NCBI GenBank assembly: GCA_963965975.1
Contig: OZ014424.1
Coordinates: 1 to 64,000, forward strand
DNA: 64,000 nucleotides
Origin: Xestospongia bergquistia
Taxonomy: Eukaryota; Porifera; Demospongiae; Haplosclerida; Petrosiidae
Direction of reading: 5' to 3'
In this document: one piece after another, positions 26,301-39,285 of the stretch
Layout of the letters: each line of letters opens with the position of its first letter
Position numbering within the stretch: the stretch's first letter is position 1
Program-made: the position numbers and the translations under genes
Notes under the pieces: model-generated
Databases searched by the model: none
What the model was told of the DNA's origin: nothing
Seen by the model: the letters and a program-made list of their open reading frames with translations, nothing else

Positions 26301-29300
26301 TTTTTTGGCGACAAAATTTTTTTAAATTTAACCCTTTATTTCCTACGTTATTTGGCGCCAAAAACACGCGTATTTTCACCCGTTAGTCACCAGAAAAGTT
26401 TTTAAAAATTTCAGTCATAATTTATAAGTTTTTTGGCGCCAAAAATTTTTAAATTTAACCCTTTATTTCCTACGTTATTTGTCGCCTAAAATACGCGCAT
26501 TTTAACTCCTTAGTCACCCAAAAAGTTTGGAAAAATTTCAGTCATAATTTCTAAGTTTTTTCGCGCCAAAAATTTTTAAATTTAACCCTTTATTTCCTAC
26601 GTTATTTGGCGCCTAAAATGCGCGTATTTTAACCCCTCAGTCACCCAAAAAGTTTGGAAAATTTTGAGTAAGAATTTCTAAGATTTTTAGCGCCAAAATT
26701 TTTTTAAATTTCACCCTTTATTTCCTACGTAATTTGGCGCCTAAAATACGCGTATTTTAACCCCTTAATCATCCAAAAAGTTTAGAAAAATTTCAGTCAT
26801 AATTTCTAAGTTTTTTGGAGACAAAAATTTTTAAATTTAACCCTTTATTTCCAACGTTATTTGGCGCCTAAAATACGCGTATTTTAACCCCTTAATCATC
26901 CAAAAACTGTGGAAAATTTTGACTCATAATTTCTAGGTTTTTTGGCGCCAACTTTTTAAATTTAAGCCTTTATTTCCTACGTTATTTGGCGCCTAAAATA
27001 CGCGTATTTTAACCCTTTAGTCATCCAAAAAGTTTGGAAAATTTTGAGTAAGAATTTCTAAGTTTCTTGGCGACAAAAATTTTTAAAATTTAACCCTTTA
27101 TTTCTTACGTTATTTGGCGCAAAAAATATGCTTATTTTAACCCCTTGGTCATCCAAAAAGTTTGGAAAATTTTGACTCATAATTTCTAAGTTTTTTGGCG
27201 CAAAAAATTTTTTAAATTTAACCCTTTATTTCCTACGTTATTTGGCACCTAAAATACGCGTATTTTAACCCATTAGTCACCAAAAAAGTTTGGAAAATTT
27301 TGAGTAAGAATTTCTAACTTGCGCAAAAAATTTTTTAAATTTAACCCTTTAATTCCTACGTTATTTGGCGCCAAAAATACGCGTATTTTAACCCGTTAGT
27401 CACCAAAAAAGTTTGGAAAAATTTCAGTCATAATTTCTAAGTTTTTTGGCGCCAATAATTTTTCAATTTAACCCTTTATTTCCTACGTTATTTGGCGCCT
27501 AAAATACGCGTATTTTAACTCCTTAGTCACCCAAAAAGTTTGGAAAAATTTCACTCATGATTTCTAAGTTTTTTGGCGCCAAAAATTTTTTAAAATGAAC
27601 CCTTTATTTCCTACGTTATGTCACATAAAATACGCGTATTTTAACCCCTCACTCACCCAAAAAGTTTGGAAAAATTTCAGTCATAATTTCTAAGTTTTTT
27701 GGCGCCAAAAATTTTTTAAATTTAACCCATTACTTCCTACGTTATTTGGCGCCAAAAATACGCGTATTTTAACCCGTTAGTCACCAAAAAAGTTTGGAAA
27801 AATTTCAATCATAATTTCTAAGTTTTTTGACACCAAAAATTTTTAAATTTAACCCTTTATTTCCTACGTTATTTGGCGCCTAAAATACGCGTATTTTAAC
27901 CCCTTAATCATCCAAAAAGTTTGGAAAAATTTGACTCATAATTTCTAAGTTTTTTGGCGCCAAAAATTTTTTAAATTTAAGCCTTTATTTCCTACGTTAT
28001 TTGGCGCCTAAAATACGCGTATTTTAACCATTAGTCATCCAAAAAGTTTGGAAAAATTTGAGTAAGAATTTCTAACTTTTTTGACGCTAAAAATTTTTTA
28101 AATTTAACCCTTTATTTCCTACGTTATTTGTCGCCTAAAATACGCGTCTTTTAACCCCTTAATCATCAAAAAAAGTTTGGAAAATTTGATCATAATTTCT
28201 AAGTTTTTTGGCGCCAAAAATTTTTTAAATTTAACCCTTTATTTCGTACATTATTTGGCGCCTAAAATACGCGTAGTTTAACCCCTTAGTCACCAAAAAA
28301 GTTTGGAAAATTTTGAGCAAGAATTTCTAAGTTTTTTGGCGACAAAATTTTTTTAAATTTAACCCTTTATTTCCTACGTTATTTGGCGCCAAAAACACGC
28401 GTATTTTCACCCGTTAGTCACCAGAAAAGTTTTTAAAAATTTCAGTCATAATTTATAAGTTTTTTGGCGCCAAAAATTTTTAAATTTAACCCTTTATTTC
28501 CTACGTTATTTGTCGCCTAAAATACGCGCATTTTAACTCCTTAGTCACCCAAAAAGTTTGGAAAAATTTCAGTCATAATTTCTAAGTTTTTTCGCGCCAA
28601 AAATTTTTAAATTTAACCCTTTATTTCCTACGTTATTTGGCGCCTAAAATGCGCGTATTTTAACCCCTCAGTCACCCAAAAAGTTTGGAAAATTTTGAGT
28701 AAGAATTTCTAAGATTTTTAGCGCCAAAATTTTTTTAAATTTCACCCTTTATTTCCTACGTAATTTGGCGCCTAAAATACGCGTATTTTAACCCCTTAAT
28801 CATCCAAAAAGTTTAGAAAAATTTCAGTCATAATTTCTAAGTTTTTTGGAGACAAAAATTTTTAAATTTAACCCTTTATTTCCAACGTTATTTGGCGCCT
28901 AAAATACGCGTATTTTAACCCCTTAATCATCCAAAAACTGTGGAAAATTTTGACTCATAATTTCTAGGTTTTTTGGCGCCAACTTTTTAAATTTAAGCCT
29001 TTATTTCCTACGTTATTTGGCGCCTAAAATACGCGTATTTTAACCCTTTAGTCATCCAAAAAGTTTGGAAAATTTTGAGTAAGAATTTCTAAGTTTCTTG
29101 GCGACAAAAATTTTTAAAATTTAACCCTTTATTTCTTACGTTATTTGGCGCAAAAAATATGCTTATTTTAACCCCTTGGTCATCCAAAAAGTTTGGAAAA
29201 TTTTGACTCATAATTTCTAAGTTTTTTGGCTCCAAAAATTTTTTAAATTTAACCCTTTATTTCCTACGTTATTTGGCGCCTAAAATACGCGTTTTTTAAC

Positions 29301-30849
29301 CCCTTAATCATCCAAAATGTTTGAAAAAATTTGACTCATAATTTCTAAGTTTTTTGGCGCCAAAAATTTAAATTTAACCCTTTATTTCCTACGTTATTTG
29401 TCACCTAAAATACGCGTATTTTAACCCCTTAGTCACCAAAAAAGTTTGGAAAAATTTCAGTCATAATTTCTAAGTTTTTTGGTGCAAAACATTTTTTAAA
29501 TTTAACCCTTTATTTCCTACGTTATTTGGCGCCTAAAATACGCGTATTTTAACCCCTTAGTCATCCAAAAAGTTTGGAAAATTTTGAGTAAGAATTTCTA
29601 AGTTTTTTGGCGACAAAAATTTTTAAAATTTAACCCTTTATTTCTTACGTTATTTGGCACCTAAAATACGCGTTTTTTAACCCCTTAATCATCCAAAATG
29701 TTTGAAAAAATTTGACTCATAATTTCTAAGTTTTTTGGCGCCAAAAATTTAAATTTAACCCTTTATTTCCTACGTTATTTGTCACCTAAAATACGCGTAT
29801 TTTAACACCTTAGTCACCAAAAAAGTTTGGAAAAATTTCAGTCATAATTTCTAAGTTTTTTGGTGCAAAACATTTTTTAAATTTAACCCTTTATTTCCTA
29901 CGTTATTTGGCGCCTAAAATACGCGTATTTTAACCCCTTAGTCATCCAAAAAGTTTGGAAAATTTTGAGTAAGAATTTCTAAGTTTTTTGGCGACAAAAA
30001 TTTTTAAAATTTAACCCTTTATTTCTTACGTTATTTGGCGCCTAAAATACGCTTATTTTAACCCCTTGGTCATCCAAAAAGTTTGGAAAAATTTCAGTCA
30101 TAATTTCTAAGTTTTTTGGCTCCAAAAATTTTTTAAATTTAACCCTTTATTTCCTAGGTTATTTGCCGCCTAAAATACGCGTATTTTAACCCCTTAATCA
30201 TCCAAAAAGTTTGGAAAAATTTGACTCATAATTTCTAATTTTTTTGGCGCCAAAAATTTTTTAAATTTAACTCTTTATTTCCTACGTTATTTGTCGCCTA
30301 AAATACGCGTCTTTTAACCTCAGTCACCCAAAAAGTTTGGAAAAATTTGAGTAAGAATTTCTAATTTTTTTGGCGCCAAAAATTTAAATTTAACCCTTTA
30401 TTTCCTACGTTATTTGTCGCCTAAAATACGCGTATTTTAACCCCTTAATCATCCAAATAGTTTGGAAAAATTTGACTCATAATCTCTAAGTTTTTTGGCG
30501 CCAAAATTTTTTTAAATTTAACCCTTTATTTCCTACGTTATTTGGCGCCTAAAGTAAGCGTATTTTAACCCCTTAGTCACCCAAAAAGTTTGGAAAATTT
30601 TGACTCATAATTTCAAAGTTTTTTGGCGCCAAAAATTTTTTAAATTTAACCCTTTATTTCCTACGTTATTTGGCGCCTAAAATACGCGTATTTTAACCAC
30701 TTAGTCATCCAAAAAGTTTGGAAAATTTTGAGTAAGAATTTCTAAGTTTTTTGGCGCCAAAAATTTGAATTTAACCCTTTATTTCCTACGTTATTTGGCG
30801 CCTAAAATACGCGTATTTTAACCCCTCAGTCACCCAAAACGTTTGGAAA
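11366..30849. repeat. 127-bp satellite array (about 150 monomers)
   Basis: A 19.5-kb array of monomers of about 127 bp. In order each monomer holds TTATTTGGCGCC, AAAATACGCGTATTTT, AACCCCTTAGTCACCC, AAAAAGTTTGGAAAA, a switchable segment (TTTCAGTCATAATTTC, TTTGACTCATAATTTC or TTTGAGTAAGAATTTC), TTTTTTGGCGCCAAAAA, TTTAAATTTAACCC and TTTATTTCCTACG. GGCGCC normally occurs twice per monomer and ACGCGT once, both inside perfect palindromes. No ORF of note is present. Monomers differ by about 5-15 percent by eye, with local higher-order duplication. Confidence 0.95.
25170..29229. repeat. Higher-order repeat: two 2,031-bp blocks
   Basis: Sixteen consecutive monomers (about 25170-27198) recur in the same order with the same private variants at about 27201-29229. 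Diagnostic variants include TAACCCATTAGTCACC, a shortened TTTCTAACTTGCGC segment, AAAATGAACCC and AACACGCGTATTTTCACCCG. The period measured at TTGGCACCTA is 2,031 bp (25211 to 27242). Weaker multi-monomer duplications with spacings near 1,780 and 508 bp are visible at 12891/14671 and 19131/about 19640. Confidence 0.85.
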
Positions 30850-33800
30850 ATAAACTCATTCTATTTATGGAGGAACCGGTCCCCACAAACACACCAGCCT
30901 CCTCTCCATAAAGAGAGACTACCAGCCCTATTCTCTAGCCGGAATTTTGGGATACTCCAAAGACTAGGCTGGTAACCATCTCAGAGGTCTGATGCATTGC
31001 AGAACACTGGCCCACAACACACTGGCAATCACAACCGTTTTAGTTTCTTTATATATGTACTGAAGATTGTCTTCATGCTCTTGTGGGGCGCCTATGAATC
31101 TCATTAACGATAACTGACCAGCAATGGTCAACTAAATTGGCTGTTTAAATAATTAAAACTATAAGAAACTATATTTTTTTAAGGGACAAGAATAAACTCA
31201 TCCTATTTATGCAGGAACCGGGTCCCACAAATACATCAGCCTCATCTCCATAAAGAGAGACTACCAGCCCTATTCTCTAGCCGGCCTTTGGGATACTCCA
31301 AAGAGTAGGCTGGTAACCATCTCAAAGGTCTGGTGCATTGCAGAACGCTGGCCCACAACACACTGGCAATCACAACTTTTTTAGTTTCTTTATATATGTA
31401 CTGAAGATTGTCTTCATGCTCTTGTGGGGCGCCTATGAATCTCATTAACGATAACAGACCAGCAATGGTCAACTAAATTGGCTGTTTAAATAATTAAAAC
31501 TATAAGAAACTATATTTTTTAATGGACAAGAATAAACTCATCCTATTTATACAGGAACAGGGCCCCACAAATACACCAGCCTCATCTCCATAAAGAGAGA
31601 CTACCAGCCCTATTCTCCAGCCGGCCTTAGGGATACTCCAAAGACTAGGCTGGTAACCATCTCAGAGGTCTGATGCATTGCAGAACACTGGCCCACAACA
31701 CACTGGCAATCACAACTTTTTTACTTTCTTTATATATGTACTGAAGATTGTCTTCATGCTCTTGTGGGGCGCCTATGAATCTCATTAACGATAACTGACC
31801 AGCAATGGTCAACTAAATTGGCTGTTTAAATAATTAAAACTATAAGAAACTATATTTTTTTAAGGGACAAGAATAAACTCATCCTATTTATGCAGGAACC
31901 GGGCCCCACAAATACACCAACCTCATCTCCATAAAGAGAGACTACCAGCCCTATTCTCTAGCCGGCCTTTGGGACACACCAAAGAGTAGGCTGGTAACCA
32001 TCTCAGAGGTCTGATGCATTGCAGAACGCTGGCCCACAAGACACTGGCAATCACAACTGTTTAGTTTCTTTATATAATTACTGAAGATTGTCTTCATACT
32101 CTTGTGGGGCGCTATGAATCTCATTAACGATAACAGACCAGCAATGGTCAAATAAATTGGCTGTTTAAATAATTAAAACTATAAGAAACTATATTTTTTT
32201 AAGGGACAAGAATACACTCATCCTATTTATGCAAGAACCGGGCCCCACAAATACACCAGCCTCATCTCGCTTAAAGAGAGACTACCGCCCTATTCTCTAG
32301 CCGGCCTTTTGGATACTCCAAAGACTAGGCTGGTAACCATCTCAGAGGTCTGATGCATTGCAGAACACTGGCCCACAACACACTGACAATCACAACTGTT
32401 TTAGTTTCTTTATATATGTACTGAGGATTGTCTTCATGCTCTTGTGGGGCGCTTATGAATCTCATTAACGATAACAGACCAGCAATGGTCAACTAAATTG
32501 GCTGTTTAAAGAAACTGTATTTTTTTAAGGGACAAGAATAAACTCATCCTATTTATGCAGGAACCGGGCCCCACAAATACACCAGCCTCATCTCCATAAA
32601 GAGAAACTACCAGACCTATTCTCTAGCCGGCCTTTGGGATACTCCAAAGACTAGGCTGGTAACCATCTCAGAGGTCTGGTGCATTGCAGAACACTGGCCC
32701 ACACAACACACTGTGAATCACAACTGTTTTAGTTTCTTTGTACTGAAGATTGTCTTCATGCTCTTGTGGGGCGCCTATGAATCTCATTAACGATAACAGA
32801 CCAGCAATGGTCAACTAAATTGGCTGTTTAAATAATTAAAACTATAAGAAACTATATTTTTTTAAAGGACAAAAATAAACTCATCCTATTTATGCAGGAA
32901 CCGGGCCCCACAAATACACCAGCCTCATCTCCATAAAGAGAGACTACCAGCCCTATTCTCTAGCCGGCCTTTGGGATACTCCAAAGAGTAGGCTGGTAAC
33001 CATCTCAGAGGTCTGATGCATTGCAGAACACTGGCCCACAACACACTGGCAATCACAACTGTTTTAGTTTCTTTATATATGTACTGAAGATTGTCTTCAT
33101 GCTCTTGTGGGGCGCCTATGAATCTCATTAACGATAACTGACCAGCAATGGTCAACTAAATTTGCTGTTTAAATAATTAAAACTATAAGAAACTATATTT
33201 TTTTAAGGGACAAGAATAAACTCATCCTATTTATCCATTAACCGGGCCCCACAAATACACCAGCCTCATCTCCATAAAGAGAGACTACCAGCCCAAGAAT
33301 AAACTCATCCTATTTATACAGGAACCGGGCCACACAAATACACCAGCCTCATCTCCATAAAGAGAGACTACCAGCCCTATTCTCTAGCCGGCCTTTGGGA
33401 TACTCCAAAGAGTAGGCTGGTAACCATCTCAGAGGTCTGATGCATTGCAGAACACTGGCCCACAACACACTGGCAATCACAACCGTTTTAGTTTCTTTAT
33501 ATATGTACTGAAGATTGTCTTCATGCTCTTGTGGGGCGCCTATGAATCTCATTAACGATAACTGACCAGCAATGGTCAACTAAATTGTCTGTTTAAATAA
33601 TTAAAACTATAAGAAACTATATTTTTTTTAAGGGACAAGAATAAACTCATCCTATTTATGCAGGAACCGGGTCCCACAAATACACCAACCTCATCTCGAT
33701 AAAGAGAGACTACCAGCCCTATTCTCTAGCCGGCCTTTGGGATACTCCAAAGACTAGGCTGGTAACCATCTCAAAGTTCTGGTGCATTGCAGAACACTGG

Positions 33801-36800
33801 CCCACACAACACACTGGCAATCACAACTGTTTTAGTTTCTTTATATATGTACTGAAGATTGTCTTCATGCTCTTGTGGGGCGCCTATGAATCTCATTAAC
33901 GATAACAGACCAGCAATGGTCAACTAAATTGGCTGTTTAAAGAAACTGTATTTTTTTAAGGGACAAGAATAAACTCATCCTATTTATGCAGGAACCGGGC
34001 CCCACAAACACACCAGCCTCATCTCCATAAAGAGAGACTACCAGCCCTATTCTCTAGCCGGCCTTTGGGATACTCCAAAGAGTAGGCTGGTAACCATCTC
34101 AGAGGTCTGGTGCATTGCAGAACACTGGCCCACAACACACTGGCAATCACAACTGTTTTAGTTTCTTTATATATGTACTGAAGATTGTCTTCATGCTCTT
34201 GTGGGGTGCCTATGAATCTCATTAACGATAACAGACCAGCAATGGTCAACTAAATTGGCTGTTTAAATAACTAAAACTATAAAAGTTATATTTTTTTAAG
34301 GGACAAGAATAAACTCATCCTATTTATGCAGGAACCGGGCCCCACAAATACACAAGCCTCATATCCATAAAGAGAGACTACCAGCCCTATTCTCCAGCCG
34401 GCCTTTGGGATACTCCAAAGAGTATGCTGGTAACAATCTGAGAGGTCTGATGCATTGCAGAACACTGGCCCACAACGCACTGGAAATCACAACCGTTTTA
34501 GTTTCTTTAGATATGTACTGAAGATTGTCTTCATGCTCTTGTGGGGCGCCTATGAATCTCATTAATGATAACAGACCAGCAATGGTCAACTAAATTGGCT
34601 GTTTAAATAATTAAAACTATAAGAAACTATATTTTTTTAAGGGACAAGAATAAATTCATCCTATTTATACAGGAACCAGGCCCCACAAATACACCAACCT
34701 CATCTCCATAAAGAGAGACTACCAGCCCTATTCTCTAGCCGGCCTTTGGGACACTCCAAAGAGTAGGCTGGTAACCATCTCAGAGGTCTGATGCATTGCA
34801 GAACGCTGGCCCACAACACACTGGCAATCACAACTGTTTAGTTTCTTTATATATGTACTGAAGATTGTCTTCATGCTCTTGTGGGGCGCCTATGAATCTC
34901 ATTAACGATAACTGACCAGCAATGGTCAACTAAATTGGCTGTTTAAATGATTAAAGCTATATATAAGAAACTATATTTTTTTAAGGGATAAGAATAAACT
35001 CATCCTATCTATGCAAGAACCGAGCCCCACAAATACACCAGCCTCATCTCGCTTAAAGAGAGACTACCAGCCCTATTCTCTAGCTGGCCTTTGGGATACT
35101 CCAAAGAGTAGGCTGGTAACCATCTCAGAGGTCTGATGCATTGCAGAACACTGGTCCACAACACACTGGCAATCACAACCGTTTTAGTTTCTTTATATAT
35201 GTACTGAAGATTGTCTTTATACTCTTGTGGGGCGCCTATGAATCTCATTAACGATAACAGACCAGCAATGGTCAACTAAATTGGCTGTTTAAAGAAACTG
35301 TATTTTTTTAAGGGACAAGAATAAACTCATCCTATTTATGCAGGAACCGGGCCCCACAAACACACCAGCCTCATCTCCATAAAGAGAGACTACCAGCCCT
35401 ATTCTCTAGCCGGCCTTTGGGATACTCCAAAGAGTAGGCTGGTAACCATCTCAGAGGTCTGGTGCATTGCAGAACACTGGCCCACAACACACTGGCAATC
35501 ACAACTGTTTTAGTTTCTTTATATATGTACTGAAGATTGTCTTCATGCTCTTGTGGGGCGCCTATGAATCTCATTAACGATAACTGACCAGCAATGGTCA
35601 ACTAAATTGTCTGTTTAAATAATTAAAACTATAAGAAACTATATTTTTTTTAAGGGACAAGAATAAACTCATCCTATTTATGCAGGAACCGTGTCCCACA
35701 AATACACCAACCTCATCTCGATAAAGAGAGACTACCAGCCCTATTCTCTAGCCGGCCTTTGGGATACTCCAAAGACTAGGCTGGTAACCATCTCAGAGGT
35801 CTGGTGCATTGCAGAACACTGGCCCACACAACACACTGGCAATCACAACTGTTTTAGTTTCTTTATATATGTACTGAAGATTGTCTTCATGCTCTTGTGG
35901 GGCGCCTATGAATCTCATTAACGATAACAGACAAGCAATGGTCAACTAAATTGGCTGTTTAAATAATTAAAACTATAAGAAACTATATTTTTTAAGGGAC
36001 AAGAATAAACTCATCCTATTTATGCAGGAACCGGGTCCCACAAATACACCAGCCTCATCTCCATAAAGAGAGACTACCAGCCCTATTCTCTAGCCTGCCT
36101 TTGGGATACTCCAAAGACTAGGCTGGTAACCATCTCAGAGGTCTGGTGCATTGCAGAACACTGGCCCACACAACACACTGGCAATCACAACTGTTTTAGT
36201 TTCTTTATATATGTACTGAAGATTGTCTTCATGCTCTTGTGGGGTGCCTATGAATCTCATTAACGATAACAGACCAGCAATGGTCAACTAAATTGGCTGT
36301 TTAAATAACTAAAACTATAAAAAATTATATTTTTTTAAGGGACAAGAATAAACTCATCCTATTTATGCAGGAACCGGGCCCCACAAATACACAAGCCTCA
36401 TCTCCATAAAGAGAGACTACCAGCCCTATTCTCCAGCCGGCCTTTGGGATACTCCAAAGACTAGGCTGGTAACAATCTGAGAGGTCTGATGCATTGCAGA
36501 ACACTGGCCCACAACGCACTGGCAATCACAACCGTTTTAGTTTCTTTAGATATGTACTGAAGATTGTCTTCATGCTCTTGTGGGGCGCCTATGAATCTCA
36601 TTAACGATAACTGACCAGCAATGGTCAATTAAATTGTCTGTTTAAATAATTAAAACTATAAGAAACTATATTTTTTTAAGGGACAAGAATAAACTCATCC
36701 TATTTATGCAGGAACAGGGTCCCACAAATACACCAGCCTCATCTCCATAAAGAGAAACTACCAGCCCTATTCTCTAGCCGGCCTTTGGGACACTCCAAAG

Positions 36801-37939
36801 AGTAGGCTGGTAACCATCTCAGAGGTCTGATGCATTGCAGAACGCTGGCCCACAACACACTGGCAATCACAACTGTTTAGTTTCTTTATATATGTACTGA
36901 AGATTGTCTTCATGCTCTTGTGGGGCGCCTATGAATCTCATTAACGATAACTGACCAGCAATGGTCAACTAAATTGGCTGTTTAAATGATTAAAGCTATA
37001 AGAAACTATATTTTTTTAAGGGACAAGAATAAACTCATCCTAATTATGCAAGAACCGAGCCCCACAAATACACCAGCCTCATCTCGCTTAAAGAGAGACT
37101 ACCAGCCCTATTCTCTAGCCGGCCTTTGGGATACTCCAAAGACTAGGCTGGTAACCATCTCAGAGGTCTGATGCATTGCAGAACACTGGTCCACAACACA
37201 TTGGCAATCACAACCATTTTAGTTTCTTTATATATGTACTGAAGATTGTCTTTATGCTCTTGTGGGGCGCCTATGAATCTCATTAACGATAACAGACCAG
37301 CAATGGTCAACTAAATTGGCTGTTTAAAGAAACTGTATTTTTTTAAGGGACAAGAATAAACTCATCCTATTTATGCAGGAACCGGGCCCCACAAATACAC
37401 GAGCTTCATCTCCATAAAGAGAGACTACCAGCCCTATTCTCTAGCCGGCCTTTGGGATACTCCAAAGAGTAGGCTGGTAACCATCTCAGAGGTCTGGTGC
37501 ATTGCAGAACACTGGCCCACACAACACACTGGCAATCACAACTGTTTTAGTTTCTTTATATATGTACTGAAGATTGTCTTCATGCTCTTGTGGGGCGCCT
37601 ATGAATCTCATTAACGATAACAGACCAGCAATGGTCAACTAAATTGGCTGTTTAAAGGAACTATATTTTTTTAAGGGACAAGAATAAACTCATCCTATTT
37701 ATACAGGAACCGGGCCCCACAAATACACCAGCCTCATCTCGCTTAAAGAGAGACTACCAGCCCTATTCTCTAGCCGGCCTTTGGGATACTCCAAAGAGTA
37801 GGCTGGTAACCATCTCAGAGGTCTGGTGCTTTGCAGAACACTGGCCCACAACACACTGGCAATCACAACTGTTTTAGTTTCTTTATATATGTACTGAAGT
37901 TTGTCTTCATGCTCTTGTGGGGCGCCTATGAATCTCATA
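30850..37939. repeat. 338-bp tandem repeat array (about 21 copies)
   Basis: Units of about 338 bp start at ACAAGAATAAACTCATCC and contain GGAACCGGGCCCCACAAA, GAGAGACTACCAGCCC, GGCTGGTAACCATCTC, GATGCATTGCAGAACAC and GGGGCGCCTATGAATC. Variants include units lacking TAATTAAAACTATAAG (tail reads TTTAAAGAAACTG) and units with CTCGCTTAAAGAG in place of CTCCATAAAGAG. The left edge joins the 127-bp satellite without a spacer at about 30850. The right edge joins the last exon of the prominin fragment at 37939. Every unit carries the same 76-codon minus-strand reading frame, which I regard as a by-product of unit identity. Confidence 0.92.
33211..33294. repeat. Truncated 338-bp unit inside the array
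   Basis: An 84-bp stub, from CAAGAATAAACTC to CTACCAGCCC, is followed immediately by the start of the next full unit. It marks an unequal-exchange or slippage breakpoint. It also carries a private change, ATCCATTAACCGG, where other units read ATGCAGGAACCGG. Confidence 0.8.
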
Positions 37940-38429
37940 AGGAATACCGTGGTCTTTATCATACTTCATTCGACGATAATATTGAGATGTGACAATAGCA
38001 AATACAATGACAGGAATCAGAAAAACACCACACAATCCAAAAGATAACCAGTATCCATTCTAAAGAAAAAGACAAGATGAAAACTTTTTAAATTTATCTC
38101 ACCAATCCATGTAAAGTAAAACCACAAACTGCATTAAAGAATCCAGTGTACACATCATAGACTGGATAGCAATTACCAACATCATTTTGAAGCTATAATA
38201 ACAAGATTATATAAACAATTACTACAGTTATACTTACTGCTGAAAATGCATGATCAATTAATTGTTGTGAATATCCAATTGCTCGAGGAAAGACAGTTTG
38301 AACATCCTAGCAATACAAAATATTATACCAAGTATTGTGTGCACTAACTTGAACTAGCGGATCAACACCTTTTTCAATGAAATTGTTAAACGTGGAGTTG
38401 ATATCAGACAACAGATTATCAATACCATT
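37907..38429 (-). pseudogene. Prominin, 3' fragment (last four exons)
   Basis: Four minus-strand exons, all in phase 0 with GT-AG introns: 38349-38429, 38238-38306, 38103-38192 and 37907-38059. They encode about 130 residues: the end of an extracellular loop (NGIDNLLSDINSTFNN, YSQQLIDHAF, DVGNCYPVYDVYTG), then the final membrane segment (FGLCGVFLIPVIVFAIV) and a short tail with the prominin hallmark YYRRM. Prominins are five-pass proteins of membrane protrusions; the order and the RRM tail match the family C-terminus. The remaining family length (roughly 700 residues) is missing because satellite sequence replaces it about 20 bp upstream of 38429. The last 11 codons and the TGA (37907-37909) lie in the first unit of the 338-bp array. 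The reading frame is intact, so the fragment is truncated rather than riddled with stops. Confidence 0.75.
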
Positions 38430-38446
38430 CTAATCAATCATATCAG

Positions 38447-39285
38447 GTATAATTTATAAGATTTTTTGGGCCAAAATTTTTTAAATTTTAACCTTTTCCT
38501 TTTTTGGCGCCAAAAATACGCGTATTTTAACCACTTAGTCACCCCAAAGTCTTCAGAAAATTTCAGGCTTAATTTCTAAGATTTTTGGCGCCAAAATTTT
38601 TTAAAATTTAACCCTTTATTTTCTTCGTTTTTTGGTGCCAAAAATACGCGTATTTTAACTACTTAGTCACCTCAAAGTCTTCGTAAAATTTCAGTCTTAA
38701 TTTCGAAGATTTTAGGCGCCAAGATTTTTTAAAATTTAACCCTTTATTTCCTTCGTTTTTTGCGCCAAAAAAACGCGTATTGTAACCTTTTAGTCACCCC
38801 AAAGTCTTTGGAAAATTTCAGTCTTAATTTATAAGATTTTTGGGGCGAAAATTTTTTCACGCCAAAAATACGCGTATTTCAGTCTTGATTTCAACGATTT
38901 TTGGCGCCAAGACTTTTTAAAATTTAACCCTTTGTTTCCTTACTTTTTTGGCACCAAAAATACGAAGGAAATAAAACTAATAATTTAAAAATTTTTGACA
39001 CCAAAATTTTTTTACATTTAAATTTTTTTTTTTCGTTTTTTGGCGCCATAAAAACGCGTATTTTAACCCCTTTGTCACCCCAAAGTCTTAGGGAAATTTA
39101 AGTCATAATATCAAAAATTTTTAGCGCCAAAAATTTTTTAAATTCAACCCTTTATTTCCTTCCTTTTTTGACGCCAAAAATACTCGTATTTTAACCCCTT
39201 AGTCAATCCAAATGCTTTGTAAAATTTTAAAGATTTTTGGTGAAAATTTTTTTTAAATTTAACCCTTTATTTACTTCTTTATTTA
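38447..39285. repeat. Diverged patch of the 127-bp satellite
   Basis: Six to seven diverged monomers with GGCGCCAAAAATACGCG, TATTTTAACC, TTAGTCACCCCAAAGTC and TTTAACCCTTTATTT. They differ consistently from the main array (CCCCAAAGTCTT instead of CCCAAAAAGTTTGG), so this is an older or separate subfamily. The patch begins mid-monomer where the prominin fragment stops. Confidence 0.9.

Noticed and set aside
11366..30849. CRISPR-like array
   Set aside because: Monomers are similar along their full 127 bp with no unique spacers, and the context is eukaryotic.
30850..37962. Repeated 64-88-codon ORFs in the 338-bp array as a tandem gene family
   Set aside because: They exist only because the units are nearly identical. 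Some copies are broken by single-base indels with no sign of frame conservation, and the frame differs from the prominin frame that runs into the array.
1..39285. Plant or algal contamination joined to an animal contig
   Set aside because: The satellite occurs on both sides of the prominin fragment and continues into the animal genes, so a simple contaminant join is unlikely. The point still needs long-read confirmation.
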